Source: Turritopsis dohrnii (lineage: Eukaryota > Cnidaria > Hydrozoa > Anthoathecata > Oceaniidae). Taken from it: a stretch of DNA of 64,000 nucleotides. Location of the stretch: assembly GCA_027922465.2 (NCBI GenBank), contig BQMF02000213.1, positions 62,001-126,000 on the forward strand, given 5' to 3'. Position 1 is the first letter of the stretch. Each line of letters starts with the position of its first letter. Below, piece after piece: positions 21,973 through 33,412 of this stretch. The notes under the pieces were generated by a model. The model saw nothing but the letters and a program-made list of their open reading frames with translations, was not told where the DNA came from and did no database searches. A program made the position numbers and the translations under genes.

Positions 21973-24803
21973 ATGTTGACAAGAAAAAGAGTTGGATGCA
22001 GGAAAGTGGTTAAGAAAATAAGACACGTATGGACGGAAGGTGAAATTGAAGAAGCCTTACATGAGCTAAGATCGGTCCCAGGAGCGACTGTTAGGGGTAC
22101 AGCAAAGAAGTATGGGGTACATGAGGCCACGTTACGTTTTCAATTAAAGAAAAGTAAAAACCAGGAAGAGTTAAAAAAGGCAGGTCGAAAATGTGTTTTC
22201 GATAGGGAAACAGAATCGCAGCTAGCAGAATGCATTGGTGTAGTCTGCAAGCTTGGATTTAGTCCAACCATCCTTGAGATAACGGTAAATATTTCATGTA
22301 AAACGTTATGACGCTTTTTCGTTTTGATTTGGTCTTACTCCCTTTTTAAATTTTTGTATACAGGATCTGGTGCGTCAATACATTTTGAGAAATGGCATAC
22401 GGGAAAGTGTATTCAGAGAGCATAGGGCCGGACCAACGTGGCTCAAAAGTTTCATGCGAAGGAACTCGTTATCATTGAAGAAAGCTGAAATGATAAGTTC
22501 TGCCCGAAAGTCAAACACATCAAATCCTTTCATTTTGTATGACTTTTATGATCAGCTGGAAAAAAGTAAATATATACACTCATTCTATATCTTGAAACAA
22601 GCAAAATATTTCTTGTTTAATAATCATGAACTTTCCTAATAGATTCTAGAGCAACATCCGGAATTGAATGACCCAACTCGAATATGGAACTGTGATGAGT
22701 CAGGTTTCCCCACCGATCCATCTAAAGGGAAAGTACTTTCAGTGAAGGTAAATATATTTCAGAGTAATCTTTTATTGCACGACATTCATTCTTGCTTATA
22801 ATTGTAACTTTAATTTCCAGGATCAACGTGCATTAAAATTACGTTTCGGCGCTGGCTGGGAAAATGTCACCGTCTTAGCAGTTGCAAACGCGGCGGGAAC
22901 CGTCTTAGATCCACTGATAATTTTTAAAGGAAAAAAATGGAACTCAAAGTGGAAGGGGGAGTATGCTCTCCCTAACACTTATTACGGGAAATCGGAAAAT
23001 GGTAAAGATTAAAATGGCCGCTATAACAATTTGATACATAACTTAAGCACTCAAAACTAATAATTTATAAGTAGAAATTCTATGCTCTATTTTCTAGTAG
23101 AACACGGTGCCTAAATTACTCATTAATATTACTTTTGCTTCAATATCAATCTTTTTCTCTTTAGGGTGGATGGATACTGAGGTCTTTGCTGATTGGTTCA
23201 GCAAATTTGCTGACCTCGTCAAGGAAAGGCCTTTACTTCTTTTGTTTGATGGTCATCTCACTCACATTTCCATTCCCGTTATTACCCGTGCACTCGCGGA
23301 AAACATCATTATATTGAAGTTTCCGGCCCATGTTACAGATGTGATGCAGCCCCTGGATGCGAGCTGTTTTGGTCCCCTCAAATGTCGATGGGAACAACTT
23401 TTGCAAGAAAGGGTCAATACGTTTGGGCCGAATCACCAATTGACAAAATCAGACTTTGTCAATCAAATCTGCAAAGTTTGGAATGAAGGGATGAGCCCAG
23501 CAAACATCATTAATGGCTTTAAAACGACAGGTATCTATTTATCTGCTTGAAAAGTAAAACCTGAATTCAATTTATTCTTATTCATACATTGTTACTTTTG
23601 CGATGTTTCAGGAATATTTCCAGTTTATCGAGAGCAATATCCCAAAGACCGGCTGGACTGTCGACTTCTAAGCAAATACAAGGCAAGGAAAGAGACAGGA
23701 AAAGAGCTGAATTGGGAAAAGCTTTCCGAAGTGGACACACCTGCAGTTACTACTACAACACCCACAGCAGCACCAGCAACAACGCCATTAATAACGCCAA
23801 TAACAACACCATCAATAACGCCAATAACAACACCATCAACAACGCCAGCAGAAGCAATTGATCTCCAACTCTTGCTTCTTCAGCAATCCAAGAACATTTT
23901 GCCTGGCCCTGCACATACTGACATTACCAAACAAGTGATAGACTTTATTGGACCATACCCTTATAATGCGCCAGCTGGATTTCATTGGGTTCCCAATGGA
24001 TGGAAGCTGGTGCCCATTGAGCCAGCAGCCGTTAATAAAAGTTTCGAAGAGCTGTTCCTTGATAAAATCAAAGGTCCAGTGGACAAAGAAAAACGATCAA
24101 GGAAAAAAATCGATTTGCGTGGAAAGGTAAAGATTTAGATGATATATTTTGCGTACAAGGCTTTGTGTCTACGATGAGAACAACTTATATGTCTTAAACG
24201 TCCTTATTGTAGGTTATTTCAGATGGAGAATTCCTAAATGAACTGCTACGAAAGGAAGAAGAAAAAGAAGAAAAACTAAACAAACAAAAACGACGAAAAA
24301 GGAACAAAAAGATTCAGCCTGTCACGGATTTCGTCATCGATGATGATGTTCCAGATGAAATCGTGAATGATAGCCAAAGCGATGATAATTGCGATGAGGA
24401 AGAAAAAGAAGAAAACATGGAGGCAAAAAAGGCTGACGAGGAGGCTAAAGATGAGGAATTATCGACTGAATCAACGTGGAGATTTGTAAATCCTCCTAAG
24501 ACGGAACAAGAAATAATTGGGAAGTGGTTTGCCTGCAAATTTGTCGGCAAAAAATCAACATCATTGTTCATAGGAAGAGCTTGCCGTCGTTTCTTAAGTG
24601 ACTCTGTGGAAGAAGGAGGCTATGCCGCAGCCATAGAAATCGATTGCCTGCAAGAGAAATTCGGGACTACCGACTGCATCCTCTTGGAACACAAGGACGG
24701 AACCAAAGATATCTACAATTTTCCGGTGAAAGATATCATCTGTGGCCCTTTGCAAGGAAACTTTTTGGGGCAAGGGAAGTGGGAATTTCCTGAGTACCAT
24801 TAG
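21973..24803 (+). CDS. Intact pogo/Tigger-like transposase gene, seven exons, 754 aa
   Basis: Exons 21973-22284, 22364-22565, 22650-22747, 22821-23001, 23165-23530, 23612-24126 and 24213-24803 join through GT-AG introns with compatible phases into 755 codons without a stop. Domains in order: pipsqueak-type HTH (residues about 17-55, GTAKKYGVHEATLRF), CENP-B HTH (about 85-150, including GPTWLKSFMRRNSLSL), and DDE_1 nuclease with acidic residues in NCDESGF, LLFDGHLTH and the VMQPLDASCFGPLK block. The C-terminal 270 residues hold a Thr/Pro repeat, a Lys/Glu-rich segment and a conserved-looking tail, longer than in plain pogo proteins. A TATA box precedes it. No clear terminal inverted repeats or TA duplication were found. 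It is therefore either a young autonomous element or a domesticated gene. This is the only large intact gene in the window. Confidence 0.88.
23757..23850 (+). repeat. Coding minisatellite (Thr/Pro/Ile repeat)
   Basis: Imperfect 24-bp units containing ACGCCAATAACAACACCATC repeat about three times inside exon 6 of the pogo-like gene, encoding a TTPxITPITTPS-type stretch. Copy number probably varies between alleles. Confidence 0.75.
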
Positions 24804-25023
24804 GTACGGGACATTTTTGACAGTGCGAAAAAAATGGAAAGAGAAAGTCATTATAATAAATTCATTTGTAAAATATTGCAAGGATAATGATATGAATGAA
24901 TTAAAAACTGCTATTTTCAATACCTGAACCTCTTTCCAGTTCTTCTTACCTTTTTGATTGGTGATTCTATCATGAACATTACGTGCTATTCAATGCGTAT
25001 TAATTCAAATTTCCATGCGTAAA

Positions 25024-26021
25024 TTACCTTTTAAATGGTAACTCGGCGGAATATTGATTTACATGTAAATTTTGAAAAAGTGCGTAATGATTACCCGATT
25101 TGACTATATATGATTTTTCACCATTTGCGATCCAATCATCAAAAGATTCAACAATAGAGGCCATAAAGGGCTTGTTCCAACTTACATCTGGGGCCTGGAT
25201 CTTAGAAGTGGTACCTCTTGGAACTGTTAATAAATCAACGGATAATTTCTTAGCGGCTTGCTTTACTTCTTCAGCAATGTGGCACTTGTATGCATCCCAA
25301 ACGAGGACAGTTTCAGGAATATTCGTAGCGAAAAACCTTTGGAAGTTTTTGCATAACCAATGCAGGGTCAAATCAGTGTTGAACCAGCCATTATCACTGT
25401 AGCTTACTTCAATATCCCTGCGTGCCTTTAGCTGCTTGTCTTCTGCAGTATCACCTTTTCCTTTAAAAGGGATATAAGGCAACTTTTTCTCTCCTGTGCT
25501 TCAAGCACAAAGTCCTACTGTGATATTCTGCTTGTCATGACCAGTGGTGAACATTTCAACTTCCTTTGATCCTGTTTTCTCGATAGTAGTATTACTAACG
25601 CTATCAAACCAAACTGCTGTTTCATCAAATGCCCAAATGAACTTTTTCAACCAACCGTTGCTGCCTTGGAAATCTTGCTCTCCCTTGATAGTGTTGTACA
25701 ACTCAACAGCTTTTTGTTAGATTCCTTTTCGTGTGACACGTTGTTTCTGCAGCCTTTTTGATACTATCCACTGATAAACCATCTCTTCCATGTCATCAGA
25801 AAGTGGTCGTCTGCCAGAACCAGGTAGCTGCTTGGCTTTGGAAAACCCATTTTTAATTACTGCATGAAGAGATCCTGACTGAGTTTTTCCATCTTCTAAT
25901 GTTCTTTTCATCGATTCCAAAGTGTCTTGCAGCTGCGCTGTTTGAGCAGCCTTTATCTGTAATATATTTTAAAACTTCTGTTTTTAAACTTAGCAGAGAA
26001 CAACTTTCTCGTAGGAGCCAT
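25024..26021 (-). pseudogene. Second pogo-like transposase, broken, minus strand
   Basis: Start MAPTRKLFSAKFK at 26021, then an HTH (AAARHFGIDEKNIRRW) reached after a frameshift, a CENP-B-type segment (KQLPGSGRRPLSDDMEEMV, about 25800) and a DDE_1 domain. Acidic residues are in WAFDETAVWF (about 25620), VWDAYKCHI (about 25295) and IQAPDVSWNKPF (about 25195). A stop near 25718 and at least two frameshifts separate the pieces. It differs from the intact gene just upstream, being a different pogo subfamily in opposite orientation. It abuts the family-A Helitron end at 26225. Confidence 0.85.
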
Positions 26022-26880
26022 TTTTATAAAATGTTTGTTTTCAAACAATTTAGCAACTGTGAAATCAAATTATTTGGCAATTCGAATGTTCGTTTCAAAA
26101 AGTGTGATGGCTTCACTTCCTCTCGGCTTATTCTCAAGGTCGGCCTATTTTTCTTGCATTTTGTATTATTTTTCGGCTTATTATCGAATCGGCTTATTTT
26201 CGAGGAAATACGGTATATATAAGACTAGTATCCTGGGTAAAAACTTTTTACCAAACTTTGAAAACATTAGGTCAAATCCACCTTTCTTGTGTACGTACCC
26301 CAGGACGAAAAAATAAATCATAAAATCGCAACTTCGAAAAACTGATCAAAAAAGTGTATGGGACCGTTTCGCTACAACCAACCGTTAGAAGGAAATCACC
26401 AGGCAAAGATTTTAATGACATCATATCCGCAGTACCAAATTAAATTTAGGCCCAAATGATGAGTAACTGTATCACCCCTATTGCTGACCGCATAAAACGT
26501 TCTCGAGATTAATTTGTTATTACATTCAGAAGAATTAAAAACAGAAACAAATAGCAACATGGCTCAGAATAATATATTTATACGCAGAAGAGAAATAACT
26601 TTAATGTAAAAAAATGGCAATATATAACACAGAACTGTTTACCCAGACATACGAAACCAAACATTGAATAACATTACAAAATGTGAATTGAAAACAAATC
26701 GATACCTTCCAACTGTGTTTCTTTCGTGCGGAAGTTACATTATACAGCAACCATTAATGAATTTTTGAAATGATATATAGTCTGTTCTTCCCAAAACCAT
26801 CAACGTCATGATTAAAACCATGAGTTTCATTTCTTAATGCTTTTTTTTATTATTACCTAAAAAATTAATACTTGAATTTT

Positions 26881-27115
26881 AATACCGAAAACCTAATCAT
26901 GCTCTAAGAATATTGAAATAAACAACAACAACAACAACAACAAAAAATGCAATTCAACTACGCATTTATCCTAAAAACAATAACTCGAAACAACAAAACA
27001 CCGTAATAGTAATTGTAATACTGTAATACCGAAAACCTAATCATGCTATAAGAATATTGAAATAAACAACAACAACAAAAAGTGAAATTCAACTACGCAT
27101 TTATCCTTAAAACAA
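26881..27115. repeat. Local tandem duplication with AAC microsatellite
   Basis: Two units of about 145 bp share TACCGAAAACCTAATCATGC, AAGAATATTGAAATAAACAA and CAACTACGCATTTATCC (26883 and 27027 starts). The first contains (AAC)n at 26921-26942. The related copy near 61.9 kb has a single unit, so the duplication occurred after the copies separated. Confidence 0.75.
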
Positions 27116-27691
27116 AAATTTACCCAGAAGATAAAAAGTCACAAATAAAATCATAATGCCAAACTTATATATATACCCAGGTACGTAAACGATTACCATA
27201 ACACAAAATAATGCATAAACATTTCATTGCACAGTAATAACTAATGAACTTCTTAAATACATAATCCATTCACATCTACCTTATGAATAATAATTAAAAA
27301 CACAAACGTAATGACAGAATTTATATATCTAAAGAGTTTATAAAAAATTGAAAACAACCACATTTTAATCTGAGTTAAAATCTCCTCTGGCTAATTCACA
27401 ACAGTTAAACAACCCTTTATTCTTATTTATCCAGCATACCAACTGTGTTATAACTAAATAGATTTATACTATTTTAACTTTAGCTGAACTTCAAACAAAA
27501 TGGGATACCTTTCACTGCCAATTCACATGTTAGTAAACTAAACAGCATTGATCATCTTCTGTAGACATTTTCAAACACTTCTAAACTCTTCACTTCTATA
27601 TTCATACCTGTAAACAAATTACTAATACTTTATTTACTTTCCAGCACAAACATACATAGGTATTTATAAAACACTTTCGCTACCAATTTTT

Positions 27692-28006
27692 TTAAGTGAA
27701 ATACATAAAACTGCTCTCTTCGTTTGGAAAAACTGCTAAACTTTCTGTATTTTCCAGTAGATTTTGTACTTTTTGGCAGGCAGACAAAAGCATCAAGCAT
27801 CGATAAAAATTAGATACAATAGATACAATCAGACAGCATAACACATTCCCCACTTCCACAGCGTCATGAGAAATAAAAACATTCATAGCTGTAGGACCAT
27901 TTTTAATGTAATAATGGCGCGCGTTACCAAAACAAATTTCTCTCGGCTTCCTTTTCATCCAGCAGCATATACACATACTAAATGACAGAATAACTGAGAC
28001 ATCCAC
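27692..28006 (-). CDS. 104-codon ORF inside family A Helitron, unknown
   Basis: Encodes a peptide starting MDVSVILSFSMCICCWM; the copy at 60960-61274 is nearly identical. The third, older copy of this region (33.55-34.45 kb) does not preserve the frame, so conservation between the two young copies reflects recent duplication rather than selection. No domain, signal peptide or start context supports expression. Listed so that it is not mistaken for a conserved gene. Confidence 0.2.
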   Translation of the reverse strand: MDVSVILSFSMCICCWMKRKPREICFGNARHYYIKNGPTAMNVFISHDAVEVGNVLCCLIVSIVSNFYRCLMLLSACQKVQNLLENTESLAVFPNEESSFMYFT

Positions 28007-28825
28007 TCAAAGCTAAATCAATTAATCTTTCAAAACTAAATTAAAACCATTCCTTACTGTGTAAATGAACATGAAAATGCATTTCTCCACTGCACTTTCT
28101 TCTGTATAGCGATATTTGATAACTAAAACGTAAACAAACATTTAAAAACCTGTTCTTTTATTAATCTAAATTATTAAACAATAAAAGTCTTATCGTTCTG
28201 CACAGCCAATTTTTCAAAACTTCACTGCACTTCTTCTGTATAAAAGTTTTATAAAAATACCTTTTGTTCGTTCGATCTTTCTGCAGCTAATTTTTAAAAA
28301 CTTCACTGCACTTCTTCTGTATATCTAAATATGATTTTTCATTGTAAACAAACGATAATAAAACGTTTTATAATAATAACAATACCTTCGTGCATACAAA
28401 CCTGTGTTTCTTCGTCAGTTCTTTCGTCGATTTGCTGCCTAAAACAATCAAATTTAAATTAAAATATTCGTATACAAAAAGAAACACGTCTTCTTCGCGA
28501 AGTTTCTTGCTCACGAAATGATCGTTGATAAATTTCGAACGATTAACATTGCATTGCTCGCACTCCTCCAAAGACGTCTTTCATCAATATTTTCGTAACT
28601 TCTATATTTCTAAGTCAAGAAAATAGAAAAATGTGATATTATGGTGACTTCTATATTTCTAAGTCAAGAAAATGGAATTTCATTTTATTTTTACTTGTAA
28701 ATGTTTAAGTCAGGAAAAAAAAGTTTTATTTTTCGTACAGTTTAAAGCAAGTTTTATTTTTTGTACAGTTTTAAGGGTCAAGAAGTGCTGTGCAATCAAC
28801 GCATAGAAACCTCGTGTCAACAAAG

Positions 28826-30740
28826 ATGTCGGAACGTGAGTGGTCTGTGGGTTTTTATTCGTTTTCTTGAATCTGTTGTTTGTGAAATATTTTTGTTTTG
28901 TAGGTAATAGCAAGATCATTGAGTATTTTCATAAAGGGTACTGCTATGAAGATATAATATCACTGTTAAGTAGAAATCACTCCATTAAATTGAGGTAATC
29001 AGCTTTCTACCACCTCGTATAGAATCTCCTTTCCCACAAAAAACTAACTTGATGTACTTTTCATTAGTATTATTTAAGTATTCAAATCAAGAACAAGAAT
29101 CCAAACTCTTCAATTTATGTTCCCAATGCTGGATTACATTATCAGTCTTGGCTTTCTTTTTCGTGCAGGAAATTAAAAGTCAGTATCATATTCCTTTTTT
29201 CTTAGTTTACGACAACTGAAAAGAACATTAGCGTCATACAGATTATACAGACGAAAGTCCACACATTCTTTCAGCGAGATATGTAATATAGTGCAGGTGA
29301 ATTTGTAATTCATATATATAAAATGTAAGAGATATATAGCATCATGAAAACATTATGGAAGGATTTTATTTTAGGAAGAGATCAACAAAAGTAGCGGTTG
29401 CTTAGGATATCGTATGATGCATAAAAAATTAAACGTGGTACATCATGTCCAGACCAGTCAGTCAGTATAGAAGATATGTTATTGTATCAGGATATAGTAT
29501 TTTGCATATTTACGGTTCATTGATATGGAAATGTGCAATAATTTGATTGCATTTGGGGAGGTGGTAAGAAATATCCAAAAATTATTAGACCCAGAAGGTG
29601 TTGCTCAATGAAAAAAGAATCGACTAATAAGGAGAAAATATGTCGCCAAGGTAAGTAGTACTTAGAAACGTAAATCATCTTTTAAGTAAAACTTTGCTTA
29701 CACTGTCTAACTTCCATAAATAACTTTAAGGGTCCCAACTTTATATGGCATATAGATGGATATGATAAGTTAAAACCGTACGGATTTTGTATCCATGGCT
29801 GTATTGATGGCTAAGATATCAAGTATAATAGAATTTTAAGCCGATTGTTATCTATTAAAAGGAATCGAGGTCTATTCTGAAATAAACATAATTTTTTGAT
29901 TTTAGATATTCACGTAAAATGTTATGGCTTGAGACGTCAATGACTAATAATTGTCCCAAGGCAATTGCAGGGTATTTTCTCACATGCGCTAAAAAACTTA
30001 AAGGTAATGTGGTAAGGCAGGGAATTTATGAGTACCGTCTAATGTGAAGAACAAAATAAACGCTTTTTTGTCTTATTATCATTTTTGTCATCAGTTCTGA
30101 AACTTCAAAAAATTAAAGGCATAATTTGACTTACTCGTTGCTTAGTTGACACGGAATTATCTCGTCCATCCATAGGTACGGTAAGAACAATACGGGGAGA
30201 TGCTGGAAATGAGAATCTCAATGTCGCTGGAATTCAGCGTTTTTTTCGACACAATGGACAGGATGCAATGGCTGGAACAAAGAGTTTTTTATTTGGAAAA
30301 TCCACTTCAAATCAGGTTGAAATTAAGTGAATCATGAATTATCAATAATTTATACATTCTTAAACCAAAAGGTAAAATATTGCAATACAAAATACATTTA
30401 ATTACTTTAGCGTATAGAAGCTTTTTGGTCACATCTTCGTAGACGCATGGGACAATGGTGGATGAATTACTTCAAGGTGAATGGTTCGTTCTACTTTGAT
30501 AATAAAAGTAGATTTATGTGTTTTATCGGACTTCATAGATCTCATATTAATAGCAATGTTATATATATTATGAAAAGAATTAACCTGTTGGCACAATAGA
30601 TAACGATAACGAAAACATTAACAATATCAATAACGGGAATCTTTTCACTTGCTAGGATATGAGAGACAGTGGAGATTGGGATGATACAGATTCTATGCAA
30701 AAGTCGATTTTTTATTTTCAAATTATTTTCATTTCTAGAA
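28826..30740 (+). pseudogene. Integrase-core transposase of the IS3-like element, ten exons
   Basis: Exons with GT-AG borders: 28826-28835 (MSE), 28904-28994 (IIEYFHKGYCYEDIISLL), 29206-29296 (LRQLKRTLASYRLYRR), 29375-about 29430, about 29560-29650, 29731-29810, 29906-30003, 30176-30315, 30411-30475 and 30656 to a stop near 30740. The N-terminus is an HTH typical of the family. The DDE core is seen in WHIDGYDKLKPYGF (first D), RTIRGDAGNENLN (second D) and QRIEAFWSHLRR (E). Two lesions: an in-frame TGA near 29609 (CGA to TGA would restore Arg) and a ruined donor at 29811, where the first intron base is C. The gene is otherwise remarkably complete, so the element died recently. Confidence 0.88.
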
Positions 30741-30849
30741 TCAGACCTATATTCTGAAAGTCGAAAACCATAAGTAACTTTCTTGAGGTTGTTTTCTTGA
30801 ACGTTGAAAATTTGTGTATTTTAGAGAGTGTTTAAAGTTCTGCTACTCA

Positions 30850-31461
30850 TCAGTTATTCAGCGCTGCCATTAACATTTTAGGTCCTTCAATACCAGTGAA
30901 GGTGCGCACATCATATTCTCTTGTGATATGAGCAAATTGTATTGGTATAGGTTCTGGTTCACATTGGGTTTGAATACCAATATCTTTATTGAACGGTGCT
31001 ATATCAGCACTCGTATCAACATCAACTGTGTCACTTGCTGCTGGTGTTTGATCTGCTGGCAATGAATATTCATGATCAATATGAGGAACAATTGTTCGCC
31101 TTAATTTTGAAGCAACAATGCTTTCACTTACACGCCTTACAGGAACCTTTCTTTTTGTTGGTGTCGGTAAATTGAATGTGGTCTGTGTAAGAAATAAGGA
31201 AGGAACTGGGTGTTCTTTCGATGGAGCCCCATCAAGGAAGTGAATGGAACAGACATAGCATTCCTTTGGTATATCATCAGCAGTTTTAAGGTCTTTGCGT
31301 ACTTTTAAAATTTAGCGAATCCACTGTGCTCTGATGTCTGGATCCTTTGGGAGTTTGTGCATTACGATCTTCCCCTTCACATTGCTGTGTGAAACCATTT
31401 TGCTTTCATAAAGTTTGTCATTGTCACAAATACCAATGACACATCTGCTATGTTTTCCCAT
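30850..31461 (-). pseudogene. THAP-domain protein fragment
   Basis: Starts MGKHSRCVIGICDND at 31461. It has the THAP zinc-finger pattern: C-x3-C, a W in AQWIR, C-x2-H in VCSIHF and a following HPVPSLF. A TAA interrupts it after WIR (near 31311). It ends with VRTFTGIEGPKMLMAAL, resembling the linker that precedes DDE domains in THAP-bearing ISL2EU/Harbinger-like transposases, but no DDE domain follows. It lies between the two genes of the IS3-like element and may be a separate insertion or an accessory gene. Confidence 0.8.
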
Positions 31462-31881
31462 TATTTCAAACAATTTAATAACTATAACAAGCTATATATA
31501 TCAAGTTCAAGTGATTCCGTGTCCAAAAGGGCAGTCAAAATTCGATTCCAGTCAGTATTCAGTGTAAGATTATAATGATGAATAAGCTAATAAAAATAAT
31601 AAATCTCCCCTAAACAAGCGTCTCACTATGATACCAGAGCGTCAAGTATGCAAATTCGAAATCCAAAATCTTGTCCTTCTTTCTCAGCAGTAATCAAATC
31701 AAAATATCAGTTAAAATCCAAGCAAAAAGTTTGTTCCGAGTCCAGTAGGGTTGTCCAAGTTTGTTTCAAGTCAATATTCAGCGAGATAATTACAAAAACT
31801 GAAGAAGAATTTTAGAGAGCAGGAGCACAACATTTCTTGCTGACATAAAAATGGCTGAATGCTTTGTTATCTCCATAAAGT

Positions 31882-33151
31882 TCAAAGTCTAACTTGCACC
31901 ACTCGGGAAATATTCCCGTTCATTTTTAATATGGCGTCATTCACTCCGAGATCGTGTATTGCTAAGCTTCCCACCCAGTTATAAACTGCTTCCATTGTAC
32001 AGGCACTGGGAAAAAAGCGTGTCTTTCTGCCAAGTGTAACATGCATCACGACAATCATTACACAGTTATCTGTCAATGGAGGCTCATCTGGAACTTGACT
32101 TAGTCTCTGTTGCTGCAACTGTCTTAAGTAATCTTTACTTAGTTCAGTTTTCTTTTGCATACTTTCTTTCAGCTTATCAGCTTCAAGACTAAGTCTAAAA
32201 GCCTCATATTGCTCTTGGATTAGTTTTCTTCTTTCATCCATAGACTCGGGTGGATCACTGTTTAATATACTGCCTTTAGGAGTCGATGTTACTTTGAAAT
32301 CTTTTACATCATCATCAAAATCATCATCATCATCCCCATCATCCAAAAAAAATTCTGGGAATTTCATTTAAGCAAAATCAACTTATTAGAGCAAATTTTT
32401 TTCTCTTCAAAATGAGTTTCAATGGATGTAGCATCCAGATTTTTAATCTCTGTTAAGTCTGCTGCCACCAAAGCAATTTCTGTAACCTAAACAAAAATAT
32501 ATACATAAACAAACCACAACATATTGCAAATTAGGTATCAACAGTTTTAAAAGTGTTTGGAGTAGAGAGACCTACAAACATGAAATGACTTAAAAATTAA
32601 AGCAACACGGCTTATTAATTTGAAAAAGTACCTTTATTATTTTTGCCATTTGGAAAGAACACATCAATTACTTCTTCTAAAACTTCTCGTAGTGGTGTTG
32701 TTCTGTTAACTTCATAACTTCTAACTTCACCTCCACATTGAAGCCTTACAGCAATGTATTTTCTTCTTTTTGGACACCAATGATGCCAACCATATTTTAT
32801 TTGAAGTTGTTCTTTCTTTCTTTTTTTTACCGAAGAGTTTACCTTCTTGCTTCCATTTCTCACAGCACTTACAAAATGGGCAAGATCATCTTCACATGTT
32901 GGATGATGAAATTTTTCAATTAACAGTTTCACATCAGCTAAACCCACACCCATTGATTTAAAGTCATCAGGGTGTAACAAATAGATGGAATCATGGCATA
33001 CCTATATTACATAATGTATTGTAAGTTGATGATCTTCCTCACTATATATATGAAATATATATAAGTATATATAAGCTTAACTCACTCTAGATTCAGTGAA
33101 TTTTCTTAACACACTTTCCGAGTAACCTCTTTTTCTGAGGAACTCCACTAT
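31882..33151 (-). pseudogene. SAM plus UBX-like accessory gene of the IS3-like element
   Basis: Exons 33151-33086, 33001-32632 and 32486-31882. The first two encode a SAM-like module (VEFLRKRGYSESVLRKF, then LLHPDDFKSMGVGLADV) followed by a beta-grasp-like segment (GWHHWCPKRRKYIAVRLQC and VIDVFFPNGK). The last exon has an acidic linker, a helix (RRKLIQEQYEAFRLSLEADK) and a UBX-like ubiquitin fold (VTLGRKTRFFPSACTMEAVY). A frameshift lies near 32375 where an upstream stop overlaps the inner ATG. This layout resembles the N-terminal half of animal G2E3-like HECT proteins often found in TE-rich regions; no HECT domain follows here. A role in transposition is unknown. Confidence 0.65.
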
Positions 33152-33412
33152 CTATAAAAGTGAGAGTGAATCATCATCCATATTATCATGATGAGAGGAG
33201 GAGAGGTGCACAAAGTCAAAAAAAGGAAGGCAGGAGGAAAGGATCTAAATTGATGTAAACGACAAGTTCAATTTCAAAAATGAAATTTGAGAAATTCATT
33301 TCTTAGGGTCAACAGTAAGGTAGAATGTGGTATAGGTCAAGTAGTCTAGAGTCACGATAATATCACATTTGTTTATTTTCTTGACTTAGAAATATAGAAG
33401 TCACGAAAATAT

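Larger units (their letters stand above)
28587..33412. mobile_element. IS3-like eukaryotic DNA transposon (IS3EU type), 4.8 kb
   Basis: Inverted terminal repeats of about 62 bp: left ATATTTTCGTAACTTCTATA (28587 on), right ...TATAGAAGTCACGAAAATAT (ending 33412), matching through GTCAAGAAAATA and ATGTGATATTAT. The left end contains a subterminal duplication of the ACTTCTATATTTC block (28607-28677). Inside are an integrase-core gene on plus, a THAP fragment on minus and a SAM/UBX-like gene on minus. No target duplication could be seen. The IS3EU name rests on the IS3/retroviral-type catalytic core and is established-family inference. Confidence 0.75.

Noticed and set aside
21675..25100. GCGTAATGATTAC near 21675 and 25083 as terminal repeats of the pogo-like gene
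   Set aside because: It is a 13-bp direct match only, not inverted, with no TA duplication; likely chance or an unrelated repeat.
27692..28006. 104-aa ORF conserved in two places, taken as a gene
   Set aside because: The two copies are recent duplicates and the older third copy does not keep the frame, so conservation is not evidence of selection.
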